Assembly (NCBI GenBank): GCA_031180665.1
Contig: JAPSLP010000004.1
Location: forward strand, 6,303-70,302
From: Cupriavidus sp.
Lineage (GTDB): Bacteria; Pseudomonadota; Gammaproteobacteria; Burkholderiales; Burkholderiaceae
Reading direction: 5' to 3'
DNA: 64,000 bases
Shown piece by piece: positions 1-9,188 of this stretch. The notes beneath the pieces were generated by a model. The model was not told where the DNA came from. It worked only from the letters and a program-made list of their open reading frames with translations, and made no database searches. The position numbers and the translations under genes were made by a program. Every line of letters starts with the position of its first letter. Positions within the stretch are counted from its first letter, which is position 1.

Positions 1-60
1 CCTCCTCGCCCCCGGCCCCCCCCGGCGCCCCGGCGGCCCCCCCCCCCCCCCCCCCCCCGG
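1..60. other. C-rich edge with a 22-base C homopolymer
   Basis: The first 60 bases are almost only C and G and contain an uninterrupted run of 22 C at 37-58. No gene or regulatory element can be read here. A run like this at a sequence edge may be a sequencing or assembly artefact, or the end of a real GC tract. Confidence 0.6.
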
Positions 61-149
61 TTTGCATCCCGCCGCCACTAGCCACCCACCACCCGCCCAC
101 CACCCGCCCGCTATAATCCGCCGACCGATCGACCGCCCAACGCCCATCC

Positions 150-1388
150 ATGCTCAAGGACCCTGTCGAAGCCCGCCCGACGCGCCGCTATGTCGAGAAG
201 CGCGAGACCATTCTCGATGCGGCCGCGATGCGCTTCAATCGCAAGGGCGTGCGTGGCACCACGCTGGCGGATGTCGCGCAGGACGTGGGCCTGAGCACCA
301 ACAGCATCACCTACTACTACCGCAAGAAGGAAGACCTTGTGGTCGCCTGCCTGTTGCGGACCATCGACGAGATGGTCGGCATCGCGGCGCAGGCCGGCGG
401 GTTGCCGACCCCGGGCGAGCGCGTGGCGGGGTTCATCCGTCTGTTTTTTGCGCGGCTCGCGCTGACGGCGGCCGGAGAGCGTCCGGAGCTGATGAGCTTC
501 CGCGAGATTCGCACGCTGCCCGACAGCCATGCCGAGGTCGCGTTCAGCGCGTACAACGACATGTTCCGCCGCATCCGGCAGTTGCTGCGCGAGCGCACGC
601 CGGTCGACGCCGCCGAACGCAGCGTGCTGAGCGCGCGCGCCCACCTGCTGTTGTCGCTGGCAACGGGCGCAGTGATCTGGATCGAGCGCTACGAGCCCGA
701 GGACTACCCCAAGGTCGCCGAGTCGGTGATCGATCTGCTGCTGCACGGCATCGGCTCGCGCGCGGCGCGCTGGCAGCCGACGCTCGATACCGGCGCGCTG
801 CTGCCTTGCCTCGACCAGCCGGAAACCACCCAGCAGGCCTTCCTGCGCGCCGCCACCGAACTGCTGAACGAGCAGGGATATCGGGGCGCCTCGGCCGACC
901 GCATCTCGGCCCGGCTCAATCTGACCAAGGGCTCGTTCTACCACCACAACGAAAACAAGGACGACCTGATCGGCGCCTGCTTCGATCGCATGTTCGACGT
1001 GATACGCAGCACGCAGACGCTGGTCGAGAACGGTCCGGGCACCGGCTGGGACAAGCTTTGCGCGGTCACGCGCGCGCTCGTCCATTACCAGTTCTCCAGC
1101 CAGGGACCGCTGCTGCGGCTGAGCATCTATGGCGCCTTGCCCGAGGAGATGCGCAAGGAGAAGATGCTGACGATGAACCGGCTGTCGGCGCGCTTCGTGC
1201 GATTCCTGGTGCAGGGCATGCAGGATGGTTCGATCCGGCCGCTGGACCAGTCGATCGCCGCGTTGCAGATCAACGGCATGATCAACGCCGCTGTCGAACT
1301 GCGCCGCTGGGTGCGCGATGCCTCGGCCGACAACGCGGCCGACCTGTTCGTGCGGCCGCTGCTGATGGGAATCCTGTCGCCGGCGTAG
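150..1388 (+). CDS. Tandem-domain TetR family transcriptional regulator
   Basis: This 412-residue protein carries two TetR-type DNA-binding halves, about twice the usual 200 residues. The first helix-turn-helix lies at about 18-65 (FNRKGVRGTTLADVAQDVGL, then TYYYRKKEDL). The second lies at about 228-275 (LNEQGYRGASADRISARLNL, then SFYHHNENKDDL). Each is followed by a helical ligand-binding region, so it may act as an intramolecular pseudo-dimer. The ATG start is chosen because it directly precedes the first TetR domain; no strong ribosome binding site is visible. The gene faces the 3' end of an ABC importer operon and could regulate the nearby acyl-CoA or transport genes. That role is inferred from position only. 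Confidence 0.85.
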   Translation: MLKDPVEARPTRRYVEKRETILDAAAMRFNRKGVRGTTLADVAQDVGLSTNSITYYYRKKEDLVVACLLRTIDEMVGIAAQAGGLPTPGERVAGFIRLFFARLALTAAGERPELMSFREIRTLPDSHAEVAFSAYNDMFRRIRQLLRERTPVDAAERSVLSARAHLLLSLATGAVIWIERYEPEDYPKVAESVIDLLLHGIGSRAARWQPTLDTGALLPCLDQPETTQQAFLRAATELLNEQGYRGASADRISARLNLTKGSFYHHNENKDDLIGACFDRMFDVIRSTQTLVENGPGTGWDKLCAVTRALVHYQFSSQGPLLRLSIYGALPEEMRKEKMLTMNRLSARFVRFLVQGMQDGSIRPLDQSIAALQINGMINAAVELRRWVRDASADNAADLFVRPLLMGILSPA

Positions 1389-1456
1389 TGGTGTAGCGGT
1401 GTTGCGGCGATCGGCGCCGCCGGCTCGGTCGACCGGGCAGGCCAGCCTTCAAGATG

Positions 1457-1582
1457 AGCCGTGAACGTCAGCCGTAAAGGTCAGCCGTAAAGGTCAGCCG
1501 TAAAGGTCTGCCGTAAAGGTCTGCCGTAAAGATCGGCCGTAAAGATCGGCCGAAGATCGGCCGAAGATCGGCCGAAGATCGT
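1457..1582. repeat. Tandem repeat of 13-bp then 11-bp units between convergent genes
   Basis: About seven imperfect copies of a 13-bp unit (GTAAAGGTCAGCC and variants with CTG or ATCGG) run into three copies of an 11-bp unit (CGAAGATCGGC). The array fills the gap between the convergent 3' ends of the TetR gene and the ABC ATPase gene. Its drifting units suggest replication slippage. It has no unique spacers and is not a CRISPR array. Confidence 0.85.
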
Positions 1583-1591
1583 CCGTCAGGA

Positions 1592-2677
1592 TCAGTCATA
1601 CAGATGGCAGGCCACCATCTGCCCGTCGCCACTGTCGCGCAGCGCCGGCTCCTGCGACTTGCAGCGCTCCATCGCCACCGGGCAACGCGTGTGAAAGCGG
1701 CAGCCTGACGGCGGATGCATCGGACTCGGGACCTCGCCACGCAGCACGATGCGCTTGCGTTGCCGTTCCGCCTGGACATTCGCCACCGGCACCGCGGACA
1801 GCAGCGCCTGCGTGTACGGATGGCGCGGCTGCGCATAGAGCGCGTCCCGTTCGGCGATCTCGACGATGCGGCCCAGGTACATCACCGCGATGCGGTCGCT
1901 GATATGGCGCACCACCGCCAGGTCGTGCGCGATGAACAGATACGACAGCCCGAGCCGCCGCTGCAGGTCCATGAAGACATTGACCACCTGCGCCTGGATC
2001 GAGACGTCCAGCGCCGACACCGGCTCGTCGCAGACGATCACGCCGGGCTTGAGCGCCAGTGCGCGGGCGATGCCGATGCGCTGGCGTTGTCCGCCGGAGA
2101 ACTCGTGCGGATAGCGGTCCGCCATATACGGCAGCAGCCCCACCATCTCCAGCAGCTCACCCACCCGTGCCCGCGTGGCCGCGCGATCGCCGGCCATGCC
2201 GTGGATCTCCAGCGGCTCGGCCACGATGTCGCGCACCTTCATGCGCGGGTTCAGCGAGCCGAACGGGTCCTGGTAGACCATCTGCACACTGCGGCGGAAA
2301 TGCTTCTCCTGGGCACGCGTCATCCGGGCCAGATCGGTGCCGTCGTAGTCGATGCGCCCGCCGCTGGCGGCCAGCATCTTCAGGATGGCCAGGCCCGTGG
2401 TCGACTTGCCGCAGCCGCTCTCGCCGACCAATCCCAGCGTTTCGCCCTGGCGCAGCGTGAACGAGACACCGTCGACGGCCTTGACCGAGCCGACCTGGCG
2501 CTTGATCACCACGCCGCGCGTGACGGGGAAATGCACTTTGAGGTCCTCCACGCGCAGGATCTCGCGGCCGATGGTGCGAAGGCGCGGCGCGGCGGTCGGT
2601 GCGGCCAACGGCATGCCACTGCATGGGAGGGCGGCGTCCTTGGTGGCGGGCGTGTCGAGCGCGGCGGTAGCGGTCAT
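1592..2677 (-). CDS. Peptide/nickel-type ABC importer ATPase (DppF/OppF-like)
   Basis: The 361-residue ATPase of an oligopeptide-family importer provides ATP hydrolysis at the inner face of the cytoplasmic membrane. Visible motifs are Walker [10 protein letters not shown] (about 95), the Q-loop region [13 protein letters not shown], the signature [15 protein letters not shown] and Walker [15 protein letters not shown]-terminal oligopeptide-type extension has the CRFHTRCP cysteine motif. The ATG overlaps the stop of the preceding ATPase gene as ATGA, which fixes the start and implies translational coupling. It is the last gene of the five-gene importer operon. The substrate cannot be told from the ATPase. 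Confidence 0.92.
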   Translation of the reverse strand: MTATAALDTPATKDAALPCSGMPLAAPTAAPRLRTIGREILRVEDLKVHFPVTRGVVIKRQVGSVKAVDGVSFTLRQGETLGLVGESGCGKSTTGLAILKMLAASGGRIDYDGTDLARMTRAQEKHFRRSVQMVYQDPFGSLNPRMKVRDIVAEPLEIHGMAGDRAATRARVGELLEMVGLLPYMADRYPHEFSGGQRQRIGIARALALKPGVIVCDEPVSALDVSIQAQVVNVFMDLQRRLGLSYLFIAHDLAVVRHISDRIAVMYLGRIVEIAERDALYAQPRHPYTQALLSAVPVANVQAERQRKRIVLRGEVPSPMHPPSGCRFHTRCPVAMERCKSQEPALRDSGDGQMVACHLYD

Positions 2678-3663
2678 GGCGTCTCCTGCAGATGGCACGC
2701 ATTCAGGTGAACGGACAGGCCGCGGCCACCGGTGGTCCGCAGCATCGGGCGCGTGGCGCGGCATTGCGCCTGGGCCAGCGCGCAGCGTGGCTGGAAGGCG
2801 CAGCCGGGACCGAGCGCGGTCAGGTCGGGCGGCTGGCCTTCGATCGGCACCAGCGCCTGGCTGGTGTCGCCATCGAGCCGCGGCACGCACGCCATCAACC
2901 CCCGCGTGTACGGATGGCGCGGGTCACGGTACAGGTCCTCGGCCGACGCCATCTCGACCAGGCGGCCGCCGTACATCACCGCGACGCGATCGGCGTAGCG
3001 CGCCACCACGCCGAGGTCATGCGTGATCAGGATCAGCGCGGTGCCGAGCCGCTGCGCCAGATCCTTCAACAGATCGAGGATCTGCGCCTGCACCGTGACA
3101 TCGAGCGCCGTGGTCGGCTCGTCGGCGATGATCAGCTGCGGCTTGCAGGCCAGCGCCATCGCGATCATCGCGCGCTGCCGCATGCCGCCGGAGAACTGGT
3201 GCGGATAGGCATTGAGGCGGCTGGCCGGCTCGGGGATCTGCACCTGGCCGAGCAGGTCGGCGGCCATGCCGAGCGCGGTCTTCCATGGCAGCTTCTGGTG
3301 CAGCTGGATCGGCTCGGCAATCTGCTTGCCGATCGTCAGCGCCGGATTCATCGACGACATCGGCTCCTGGAAGATCATCGCGATGCGATTGCCGCGGATC
3401 GCGCGCATCGCGTCGGCGTCGAGCTTGAGCAGGTCCTGGCCGTCGAACAGGATCTCGCCGCCGTCGATCGACCCCGGCGGACGCGGGATCAGGCCGAGGA
3501 TCGACAGCGCGGTCACGCTCTTGCCGGAACCCGATTCGCCGACGATGGCGAGCGTCTCTCCGGGCGCCACGTCGAACGAGACCTGATCGACCGCGGTGAC
3601 CACGCCGCGATCGGTACGAAAGCGCGTGGTCAGGTTGCGGACCTGCAGGATCGGCTGCGTCAT
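2674..3663 (-). CDS. Peptide/nickel-type ABC importer ATPase (DppD/OppD-like)
   Basis: The 329-residue partner ATPase has Walker [10 protein letters not shown] near residue 40, the Q-loop segment [15 protein letters not shown], the signature [15 protein letters not shown], Walker [13 protein letters not shown] and the C-terminal CAFQPRCA extension. Together with the downstream ATPase it forms the heterodimeric nucleotide-binding pair usual for Dpp/Opp systems. A REP-like hairpin cluster separates it from the upstream binding-protein gene. Its 3' end overlaps the next start by four bases. Confidence 0.92.
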   Translation of the reverse strand: MTQPILQVRNLTTRFRTDRGVVTAVDQVSFDVAPGETLAIVGESGSGKSVTALSILGLIPRPPGSIDGGEILFDGQDLLKLDADAMRAIRGNRIAMIFQEPMSSMNPALTIGKQIAEPIQLHQKLPWKTALGMAADLLGQVQIPEPASRLNAYPHQFSGGMRQRAMIAMALACKPQLIIADEPTTALDVTVQAQILDLLKDLAQRLGTALILITHDLGVVARYADRVAVMYGGRLVEMASAEDLYRDPRHPYTRGLMACVPRLDGDTSQALVPIEGQPPDLTALGPGCAFQPRCALAQAQCRATRPMLRTTGGRGLSVHLNACHLQETP

Positions 3664-3688
3664 TGGCTTCCTCCTGGTATGCGATCCA

Positions 3689-3811
3689 CGTCGTCCCCGC
3701 GGATGCGGGGACCCAGGGACTTCATGGGTGGATCAAGCCGCTGGGCCCCCGCTTTCGCGGGGGCGACAATAATGTTCCCCGATCCCGTCGTCCCCGCTTT
3801 GCGCGGGGGCG
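3689..3811. repeat. REP-like hairpin cluster
   Basis: Three inverted-repeat hairpins are built on GTCGTCCCCGC...GCGGGG(GC)GAC and lie between the binding-protein gene and the downstream ATPase gene. The same element recurs at five other intergenic sites in this window. Inside an operon such hairpins can stabilise mRNA or attenuate transcription; here that is inference. Confidence 0.85.
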
Positions 3812-3826
3812 GCCATCATTGGGCGC

Positions 3827-5545
3827 TCAGAAGCCCATCTTCTTCTTCATCTCCTGATCGATCCACAGCCGCGCGTAGATCGGTCCGGGCCGCACCGCGC
3901 CGGCACGCAGCTCGCCGCCATAGTTCTTGACCCACGGCCACCAGGCCGTATAGACGTACTGCGTCGGCAGCCAGATATACGGCGCCTGCGCGACGATCTC
4001 GCGGGTCAGCGCGCGCAGCGCTTCCTGCCGCTTGCCGACGTCGCGCAGCTCGAAGGCCTCTTCGACGCGCTTGTCGAACTTCGGGTCGCTCCATTGGGAG
4101 GCGTTCCACACCTGGCCGCTGACGAAGCTCTTGCGGATCGTCGTGGTCGGATTGGTATGGCCGTTGTTCATCATATAGCCGGGCGCATTGGTCTTGGTCG
4201 TCATTGCCGACAGGAAAGCGCCGTACTCCATCGGCTGGATCTGGATGCGCACGCCCACCTGTTCGAGGTACGCGGCGATCAGCGGCAGCAGCTCCATATG
4301 GTCCGGGCTGCAGGCGCAGACTTGCACCTTGAAGGTGAAGCCCTTCGGATAACCGGCCTCGGCCAGCAGCTTGCGCGCCTTGTCGGGGTTGTAGGTGAAC
4401 AGCTCCTTGATGTTGTCCGGCATCGCGCTGAGCGGCTCGTAGTAGCCGCCATAGTCGGGATGCTGCGGATAGGCGAACAGCTCGGCGTTGCCGCCGTAGT
4501 ACTGCTTGACGATCTCCTGCTTGTTGACCGCCATGTTCAGCGCGCGCCGGACGCGGATATCGTTGAACGGCTTGGTATCGACGCGCAGCGCCAGATACTG
4601 GCCCGTGTACGACAGCCAGCGCGACCACTGCAGCTGCGGCGCGCTGCGCTTGAGTTCATCGACGGCGGTCCAGCGCAGCCCCTCCATGATGTCGATCTTG
4701 CCGGTGCGCAGCATGGTGTTGCGCGTGGCCTCGTCCTTGATCGTGCGCAGGACCACCTTGTCGACGAAGGGCAGCTTGTAGTCCTTGTTGCCGATGCGCT
4801 CGCTGTCCCAGTACTGCGGGTTCTTCGTGTAGGTGCTGGCATTGCCCTGCACGAACTGCGTCAGCGTGAACGGGCCCGTGCCGTTGACGTTCTTCCAGTT
4901 GGCGGCCCCTGCGGTGGCCACTTCCTTCGGCATGATTCCCGAGTAGTAGCCCCAGCCGAAGCGGTAGTCCCACTCGGCGTTGAATTCCTTGAAGCGGAAC
5001 AGCACCGTGTGCTTGTCGCGCGCCTCGACCTTGCTCAGGTGGTCGAAGTAGGTCGGGATCTTCTTGGCGCTGGCCTCCTGCCGGCTGTAGCTGAACACCA
5101 CGTCCTCGGCGACCAGCTCGCGCTCTTCCATCACGCCGGGTTTGGCCGGGAACTTGACGCCCTTGCGCAGCTTGACCTCGAGCGTCAGCGGATCGGTCCA
5201 TTTCCACGACTCGGCAAGCTCGCCGCGAATGGCGTCCTCCGGCAGCCAGGCATCGGCCTGGAAGGCGTACTTGCCGCCGTTGCGCTTGGCCTTGCTCAGG
5301 TCGGCGGCGAACAGATGCTCGTAGACCTGGCCGGTGTCGTAGTTCTGCTTCCAGTTCCAGTCGGCAAGATCCCACGACAGTGCCGAGATGGTCGGATAGA
5401 CCGAGCCGACTTCCACGGTGCCGCCGTACTTCGGCGCCTCGGCCTGCGCGATGGCGCCGCCCGCAGCCACGGCAAGCGCGACAGCGCCGGCGATGGCCGC
5501 TCCCCGTTTTACCGCGTGGCGGACGGCCTTGTCGTCATCCATCAT
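3827..5545 (-). CDS. Extracellular solute-binding protein of a peptide-type ABC importer (SBP_bac_5)
   Basis: A periplasmic binding protein of about 572 residues, in the upper size range for family 5. The N terminus has a basic stretch followed by a hydrophobic signal segment (GAAIAGAVALAVAAGGAIAQ), then the mature start EAPKYGGT. Family-like features include LEVKLRKGVKF, DVVFSY and NPDKARKLLAEAGYPKG. Three in-frame ATGs are possible at 5551, 5545 and 5542. The one at 5545 is preferred because an AGAGGAG site lies about six bases upstream. It follows the two permease genes after a REP-containing gap. Family 5 proteins bind peptides, nickel, sugars or opines, so the ligand is open. Confidence 0.9.
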   Translation of the reverse strand: MMDDDKAVRHAVKRGAAIAGAVALAVAAGGAIAQAEAPKYGGTVEVGSVYPTISALSWDLADWNWKQNYDTGQVYEHLFAADLSKAKRNGGKYAFQADAWLPEDAIRGELAESWKWTDPLTLEVKLRKGVKFPAKPGVMEERELVAEDVVFSYSRQEASAKKIPTYFDHLSKVEARDKHTVLFRFKEFNAEWDYRFGWGYYSGIMPKEVATAGAANWKNVNGTGPFTLTQFVQGNASTYTKNPQYWDSERIGNKDYKLPFVDKVVLRTIKDEATRNTMLRTGKIDIMEGLRWTAVDELKRSAPQLQWSRWLSYTGQYLALRVDTKPFNDIRVRRALNMAVNKQEIVKQYYGGNAELFAYPQHPDYGGYYEPLSAMPDNIKELFTYNPDKARKLLAEAGYPKGFTFKVQVCACSPDHMELLPLIAAYLEQVGVRIQIQPMEYGAFLSAMTTKTNAPGYMMNNGHTNPTTTIRKSFVSGQVWNASQWSDPKFDKRVEEAFELRDVGKRQEALRALTREIVAQAPYIWLPTQYVYTAWWPWVKNYGGELRAGAVRPGPIYARLWIDQEMKKKMGF

Positions 5546-5592
5546 CTCCATCTCCTCTCTGTTGACTGCCGACAAAGCCCCGGTAGCGGCGA

Positions 5593-5662
5593 CGTCGTTC
5601 CCGCGAATGCGGGAATCCAGCGTCTTTGGAAGCCACTGGGTCCCCGCTTTCGCGGGGACGAC
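5593..5662. repeat. REP-like hairpin pair
   Basis: Two facing hairpins (GTCGTTCCCGCGAATGCGGGAA and GTCCCCGCTTTCGCGGGGACGAC) are joined by CAGCGTCTTTGG, within the importer operon between the second permease gene and the binding-protein gene. Same family as the copies at 3689, 17814, 22406, 57594 and 60751. Confidence 0.85.
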
Positions 5663-5711
5663 CGGCTTGCAAGCAATCTGGTCTTGTGTTGTTTATCGGA
5701 TGCCGTCGTCG

Positions 5712-6692
5712 CTACCGCGTGCCCCGCATGCGCGGATCGAGCAGGTCGCGCAGCGCGTCGCCGTAGACGTTGATGGCGTAGACCACCACGGTCAGGCAGG
5801 CACCGGGGGCCAGCGCCAGCCACGGGCCCTGGAACATGAAGGTGCGGCCGTCGCCGGACAGCATGCCGCCCCAGGTCGGCGCGGGCGGGGGCACGCCCAG
5901 GCCGAGGAAGGACAGTCCCGACTCGGCGAGGATCGCCGTGCCGACGCGCGTGGTGAACAGCACGATCACCGGCGGCAGCACGTTCGGCAGGATGTGGCGC
6001 CACAGGATGCGCGGCGTCGACGCGCCCATCGACTGCGCGGCGTGCACATACATGTTCTCGCGCACCGACACCACCGCGCTGCGCACGATGCGCGAGCCGC
6101 CGATGCCGAGCAGCAGGCCCAGTGTCACCACGATCTGCCAGCTGCCCGGGCCAAGCACCGACACCACCACGATCAGGATCACCAGGTCCGGAAAGCTCAT
6201 CCACGCATCGACGAAGCGTTGCACCACCAGATCGAACTTGCCGCCGAGATAGCCGGTCAGGATGCCGAGCAGCACCGACACCGCGGTGGCCAGCGTCGCG
6301 GCCGACAGGCCGATCACCACCGACAGCTGCGCGCCGTACAGGCAGCGCGACAGCATGTCGCGGCCCAGATTGTCGGTGCCGAAGGGATGCGCCCACGACG
6401 GCGGCTGCAAGCGATGCAGCATGTTGATCTCGTTGACGCCGTAGGGCGCCAGCACGTCGGCAAAGACGCCGCAGAACAGGAAGATCGCGCAGATCACCGC
6501 GCCGGCGGCGCCGAGCGGCTTGTCGCGGAACAGCCGGCGCAGCAGGCCGAAGCCGGGCCAGCGGCGGGTCGTGGCGGATGCCGATGTTGAGGTTGCCGTT
6601 GCGGCGGATGCTGCTGTCGCCGCTGCGGTCGCCGCGGCTGCGTCGGCGGTCACCGGCGCGACGGAAGTCAAGGGAGTCGCGGAACGTGCCAT
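5712..6692 (-). CDS. ABC importer permease (DppC/OppC-like)
   Basis: A 326-residue inner-membrane permease with the DppC-type N-terminal region (hydrophobic segment then HPFGTDNLGRDMLSR) and five to six transmembrane helices. The EAA-like loop reads AAQSMGASTPRILWRHILPN. Residues 12-43 are an unusual Ala/Thr/Ser-only low-complexity stretch ahead of the first membrane helix. The start ATG shares one base with the stop of the upstream permease (TGATG), so the two are translationally coupled. It forms the membrane channel with the DppB-like partner. Confidence 0.92.
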   Translation of the reverse strand: MARSATPLTSVAPVTADAAAATAAATAASAATATSTSASATTRRWPGFGLLRRLFRDKPLGAAGAVICAIFLFCGVFADVLAPYGVNEINMLHRLQPPSWAHPFGTDNLGRDMLSRCLYGAQLSVVIGLSAATLATAVSVLLGILTGYLGGKFDLVVQRFVDAWMSFPDLVILIVVVSVLGPGSWQIVVTLGLLLGIGGSRIVRSAVVSVRENMYVHAAQSMGASTPRILWRHILPNVLPPVIVLFTTRVGTAILAESGLSFLGLGVPPPAPTWGGMLSGDGRTFMFQGPWLALAPGACLTVVVYAINVYGDALRDLLDPRMRGTR

Positions 6693-7648
6693 CAGCGATG
6701 CCTCACTTTCGGATCGAACAATCCGTAGCTCAGGTCGACCAGCAGATTGATCAGCATCACCGCCACGCCGACCACCAGGAAGACGCCGGTGATCACCGGA
6801 TAGTCGCGTTGGTGCACCGCGTCGAGCAGCAGCAGGCCCATGCCCGGCAGCGCGAAGATCTGCTCGATGATGACGGCGCCGCCGATCAGCAGCGGCGCCT
6901 GCAGGCCCACCAGCGTCACCACCGGAATCAGCGCATTGCGCAGCGCATGCCGCAGGATCACCATCCGCTCGTTCAGCCCCTTGGCCCACGCGGTGCGGAT
7001 ATAGTCCTGGCGCAGCACCTCCAGCATCATCGTGCGCGTCATCCGCATCGTGATCGCCGACAGCGCCATGCCGAGCACGATCGCCGGTACCAGCATCTGC
7101 TGAACATGCTGCAGCGGGTCCTCGCGGAACGGCACGTAGCGAACCTCGGGCGACCAGCCCCACCAGACCGACGGAAACACCATCACCATGGTGCCCAGCC
7201 AGAAGCTCGGCACCGCCAGCATCAGGATCGAGAACGAGCGCGCCACGTAGTCGGCCGCGCTGTCCTGCCGGATCGCCGACAGCACGCCGATCGGCAGCGC
7301 CACCGACAGCGCCACCACCAGCGCGATGGCGCCGAGCGACAGCGTCACCGGGATACGCGCCATCACCATCTTGAGCACCGGCTCGCCTTGCCACAGCGAT
7401 ACGCCGAGATCGCCGTGCAACACGATATTGCCGATCCAGTGCAGGTATTGCTGCCACATCGGCCGATCGAGGCCGAGCAGCTGCATCAGTTCCTCGCGGC
7501 TGCGCACATCGGCGCTGATGTCGTTCTGGCTGAGCATCAGGTCGACCACGTCGCCCGGCACCAGCCGCACGATGCAGAACACGATCATGCTGGCGAACAG
7601 CAGCGTGGGCAGCAGCGCCAGCAGCCGGCGCATCAGGTAGGCACTCAT
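6692..7648 (-). CDS. ABC importer permease (DppB/OppB-like)
   Basis: A 318-residue permease and the first gene of the importer operon. It starts MSAYLMRRLLALLPTLLFAS with the typical first helix. It has the DppB-type periplasmic region (LVPGDVVDLML, then LGLDRPMWQQYLHWIGN), further helices and an EAA-like loop (AWAKGLNERMVILRHALRNA). The reading frame is open farther upstream, but the chosen ATG begins exactly where the family does. Promoter signals should lie in the 313-bp gap upstream. Confidence 0.92.
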   Translation of the reverse strand: MSAYLMRRLLALLPTLLFASMIVFCIVRLVPGDVVDLMLSQNDISADVRSREELMQLLGLDRPMWQQYLHWIGNIVLHGDLGVSLWQGEPVLKMVMARIPVTLSLGAIALVVALSVALPIGVLSAIRQDSAADYVARSFSILMLAVPSFWLGTMVMVFPSVWWGWSPEVRYVPFREDPLQHVQQMLVPAIVLGMALSAITMRMTRTMMLEVLRQDYIRTAWAKGLNERMVILRHALRNALIPVVTLVGLQAPLLIGGAVIIEQIFALPGMGLLLLDAVHQRDYPVITGVFLVVGVAVMLINLLVDLSYGLFDPKVRHR

Positions 7649-7961
7649 GGGCGCCTCGCGTGAGGGGTGGCACGGCTGCCCGCGCGCGCCGACGCCGGCG
7701 GGGATACCGGCAACACGATTTCTGCTGATGCTCCGGCCATGCTGTCTCCTGTTTCCGGCCACCGGTCATTGCCTGTGGCGGTATTTCGGCACGCGGAATG
7801 CAGTTTTTGTGCGGGACGATATAGCGATCGGCTTTGCGCGAATCGCGATCCCAGCATACTCATCGTTCGAAGCGATGACAACCCGGAAGCGCCCCCGGCG
7901 ATCTAGTGAATTTCCCGGGGGCGGGCCGCCCGCGCGGTCCGTGCTTTCTCAATGCTCCGGG
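7649..7961. other. Intergenic gap between acyl-CoA dehydrogenase and importer operon
   Basis: This 313-bp gap has no convincing gene. It must contain the importer promoter on the minus strand, but I cannot assign -35/-10 boxes. A GC hairpin at 7890-7923 is the only clear structure. Confidence 0.5.
7890..7923 (-). terminator. Possible hairpin terminator after the acyl-CoA dehydrogenase genes
   Basis: A perfect 9-bp stem (CGCCCCCGG pairing with CCGGGGGCG) encloses a 16-base loop about 40 bases past the stop of the acyl-CoA dehydrogenase. No T-run follows on the minus strand, so it is a weak candidate. Confidence 0.35.
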
Positions 7962-9116
7962 CTAGTAGCCGCGCAGCCGGGCCCAGCGATCGGCGTGGAA
8001 GTGGGCGTCGCCCAGCCACTCCTGCGCGGTGCGTGCCCGCTTCATGAAGAAGCCGATCTCGAACTCGTCGGTCATGCCGATGCCGCCGTGCATCTGCACG
8101 CCTTCCTGCACCGCAAGCGTCGCGGTCTCGCCGGCGCGGGCCTTGGCGGCCGACACCAGCGGCTCGGGGCCGTCCGGCGACGACTCGTCAAGCCGTTGCT
8201 GGCAGCGCAGCACGATGGCGCGCGTCAGTTCGAGTTCCGTGAACAGATGCGCGGCGCGATGCTGCAGAGCCTGGAATTCGCCGATGATCTTGCCGAACTG
8301 GCGGCGTTCCTTCAGATACGCCAGCGTGCGGGCGAAGGCCTCGTCCGCGATGCCGAGCAGCTCGGAGGACAGCACCGCGCGGCCGATGTCGAGCGCGCGC
8401 TCGAGCAGGGCACCGCCGCCATCGACTTCGCCGAGCACCGCGTCCGCGGGTACCTGCACGCCTTCGAAGGCGATGCGCGCGGCCTGTGTGGCGTCGGCCA
8501 ATACCACCCGTTCGATTCGCACACCGGCACTGGTGCGCGGAACCAGCAGCAGCGTGATGCCGTGCGCATCGTCGCTGCCGTCCGCCTGGGCATCGGCCGT
8601 GCGCGCCGCGACGATCAGCGTATCGGCGACGTGGCCGTCGACGACCAGCTGCTTGGTGCCGTCGAGGCGATAGCCGCCGGCATGCGGCGTCGCGCGCGCG
8701 GCCAGGCGGAACGGCCGATGCTTGCCGGCCTCGTCGAGTGCCAGCGCGGTCAGGTGCCGGCCGGATGCAATGGCCGGCAGCAGTGCGTCGCGTTGGGCGT
8801 CGCTGCCGCAGTGCGTCAGCAGCGAGGCGCCGAGTACCGCGGTGGAGAGGAAGGGCGAGGGCGCCAGCGTGCGGCCGATCGCCTCCATGATGACGCCGGC
8901 TTCCACTACGCCGAGCCCACTGCCGCCGTATGCCTCGGGAACCAGCACGCCGGCGAGGCCGAGATCGGCAAAGCGTTGCCACAGCTCGCGCGAGAATCCG
9001 ACCGGGTCGCCGCTGTCGCGCATTGTGCGCAGCGCGGAGATCGGTGCGTTCTCGCGCAGGAAGGTCAGCGCGCTGTCGCGCAGCATGTCCTGGGTGTCGT
9101 TCAGTACGATGGCCAT
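7962..9116 (-). CDS. Acyl-CoA dehydrogenase family protein
   Basis: A 384-residue flavoprotein of the acyl-CoA dehydrogenase family. It has the N-terminal helical domain (LFADLGLAGVLVPEAYGGSG region), a middle beta-domain, and a C-terminal domain with LAYLKERRQFGKIIGEFQAL and the QMHGGIGMTDE signature near the end. Such enzymes oxidise acyl-CoA thioesters to the enoyl-CoA using FAD. It lies 72 bp downstream of a second acyl-CoA dehydrogenase on the same strand, probably co-transcribed. Paired genes like these often form heteromeric alpha2beta2 enzymes acting on bulky side chains. The ATG at 9116 has no strong SD, but the family sequence starts there. Confidence 0.9.
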   Translation of the reverse strand: MAIVLNDTQDMLRDSALTFLRENAPISALRTMRDSGDPVGFSRELWQRFADLGLAGVLVPEAYGGSGLGVVEAGVIMEAIGRTLAPSPFLSTAVLGASLLTHCGSDAQRDALLPAIASGRHLTALALDEAGKHRPFRLAARATPHAGGYRLDGTKQLVVDGHVADTLIVAARTADAQADGSDDAHGITLLLVPRTSAGVRIERVVLADATQAARIAFEGVQVPADAVLGEVDGGGALLERALDIGRAVLSSELLGIADEAFARTLAYLKERRQFGKIIGEFQALQHRAAHLFTELELTRAIVLRCQQRLDESSPDGPEPLVSAAKARAGETATLAVQEGVQMHGGIGMTDEFEIGFFMKRARTAQEWLGDAHFHADRWARLRGY

Positions 9117-9188
9117 GTCGATGTCCGCGAAAGTAGCCGCAGAGCCGCGCGATCGCACGGCCCCGGCACGGTGAAGGAGGGAAGGGCG

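Noticed and set aside
62-1396. 444-codon plus-strand frame overlapping the TetR gene
   Set aside because: It is the other-frame shadow of the TetR gene, and its product is Arg/Ala/Gly-rich without a domain.
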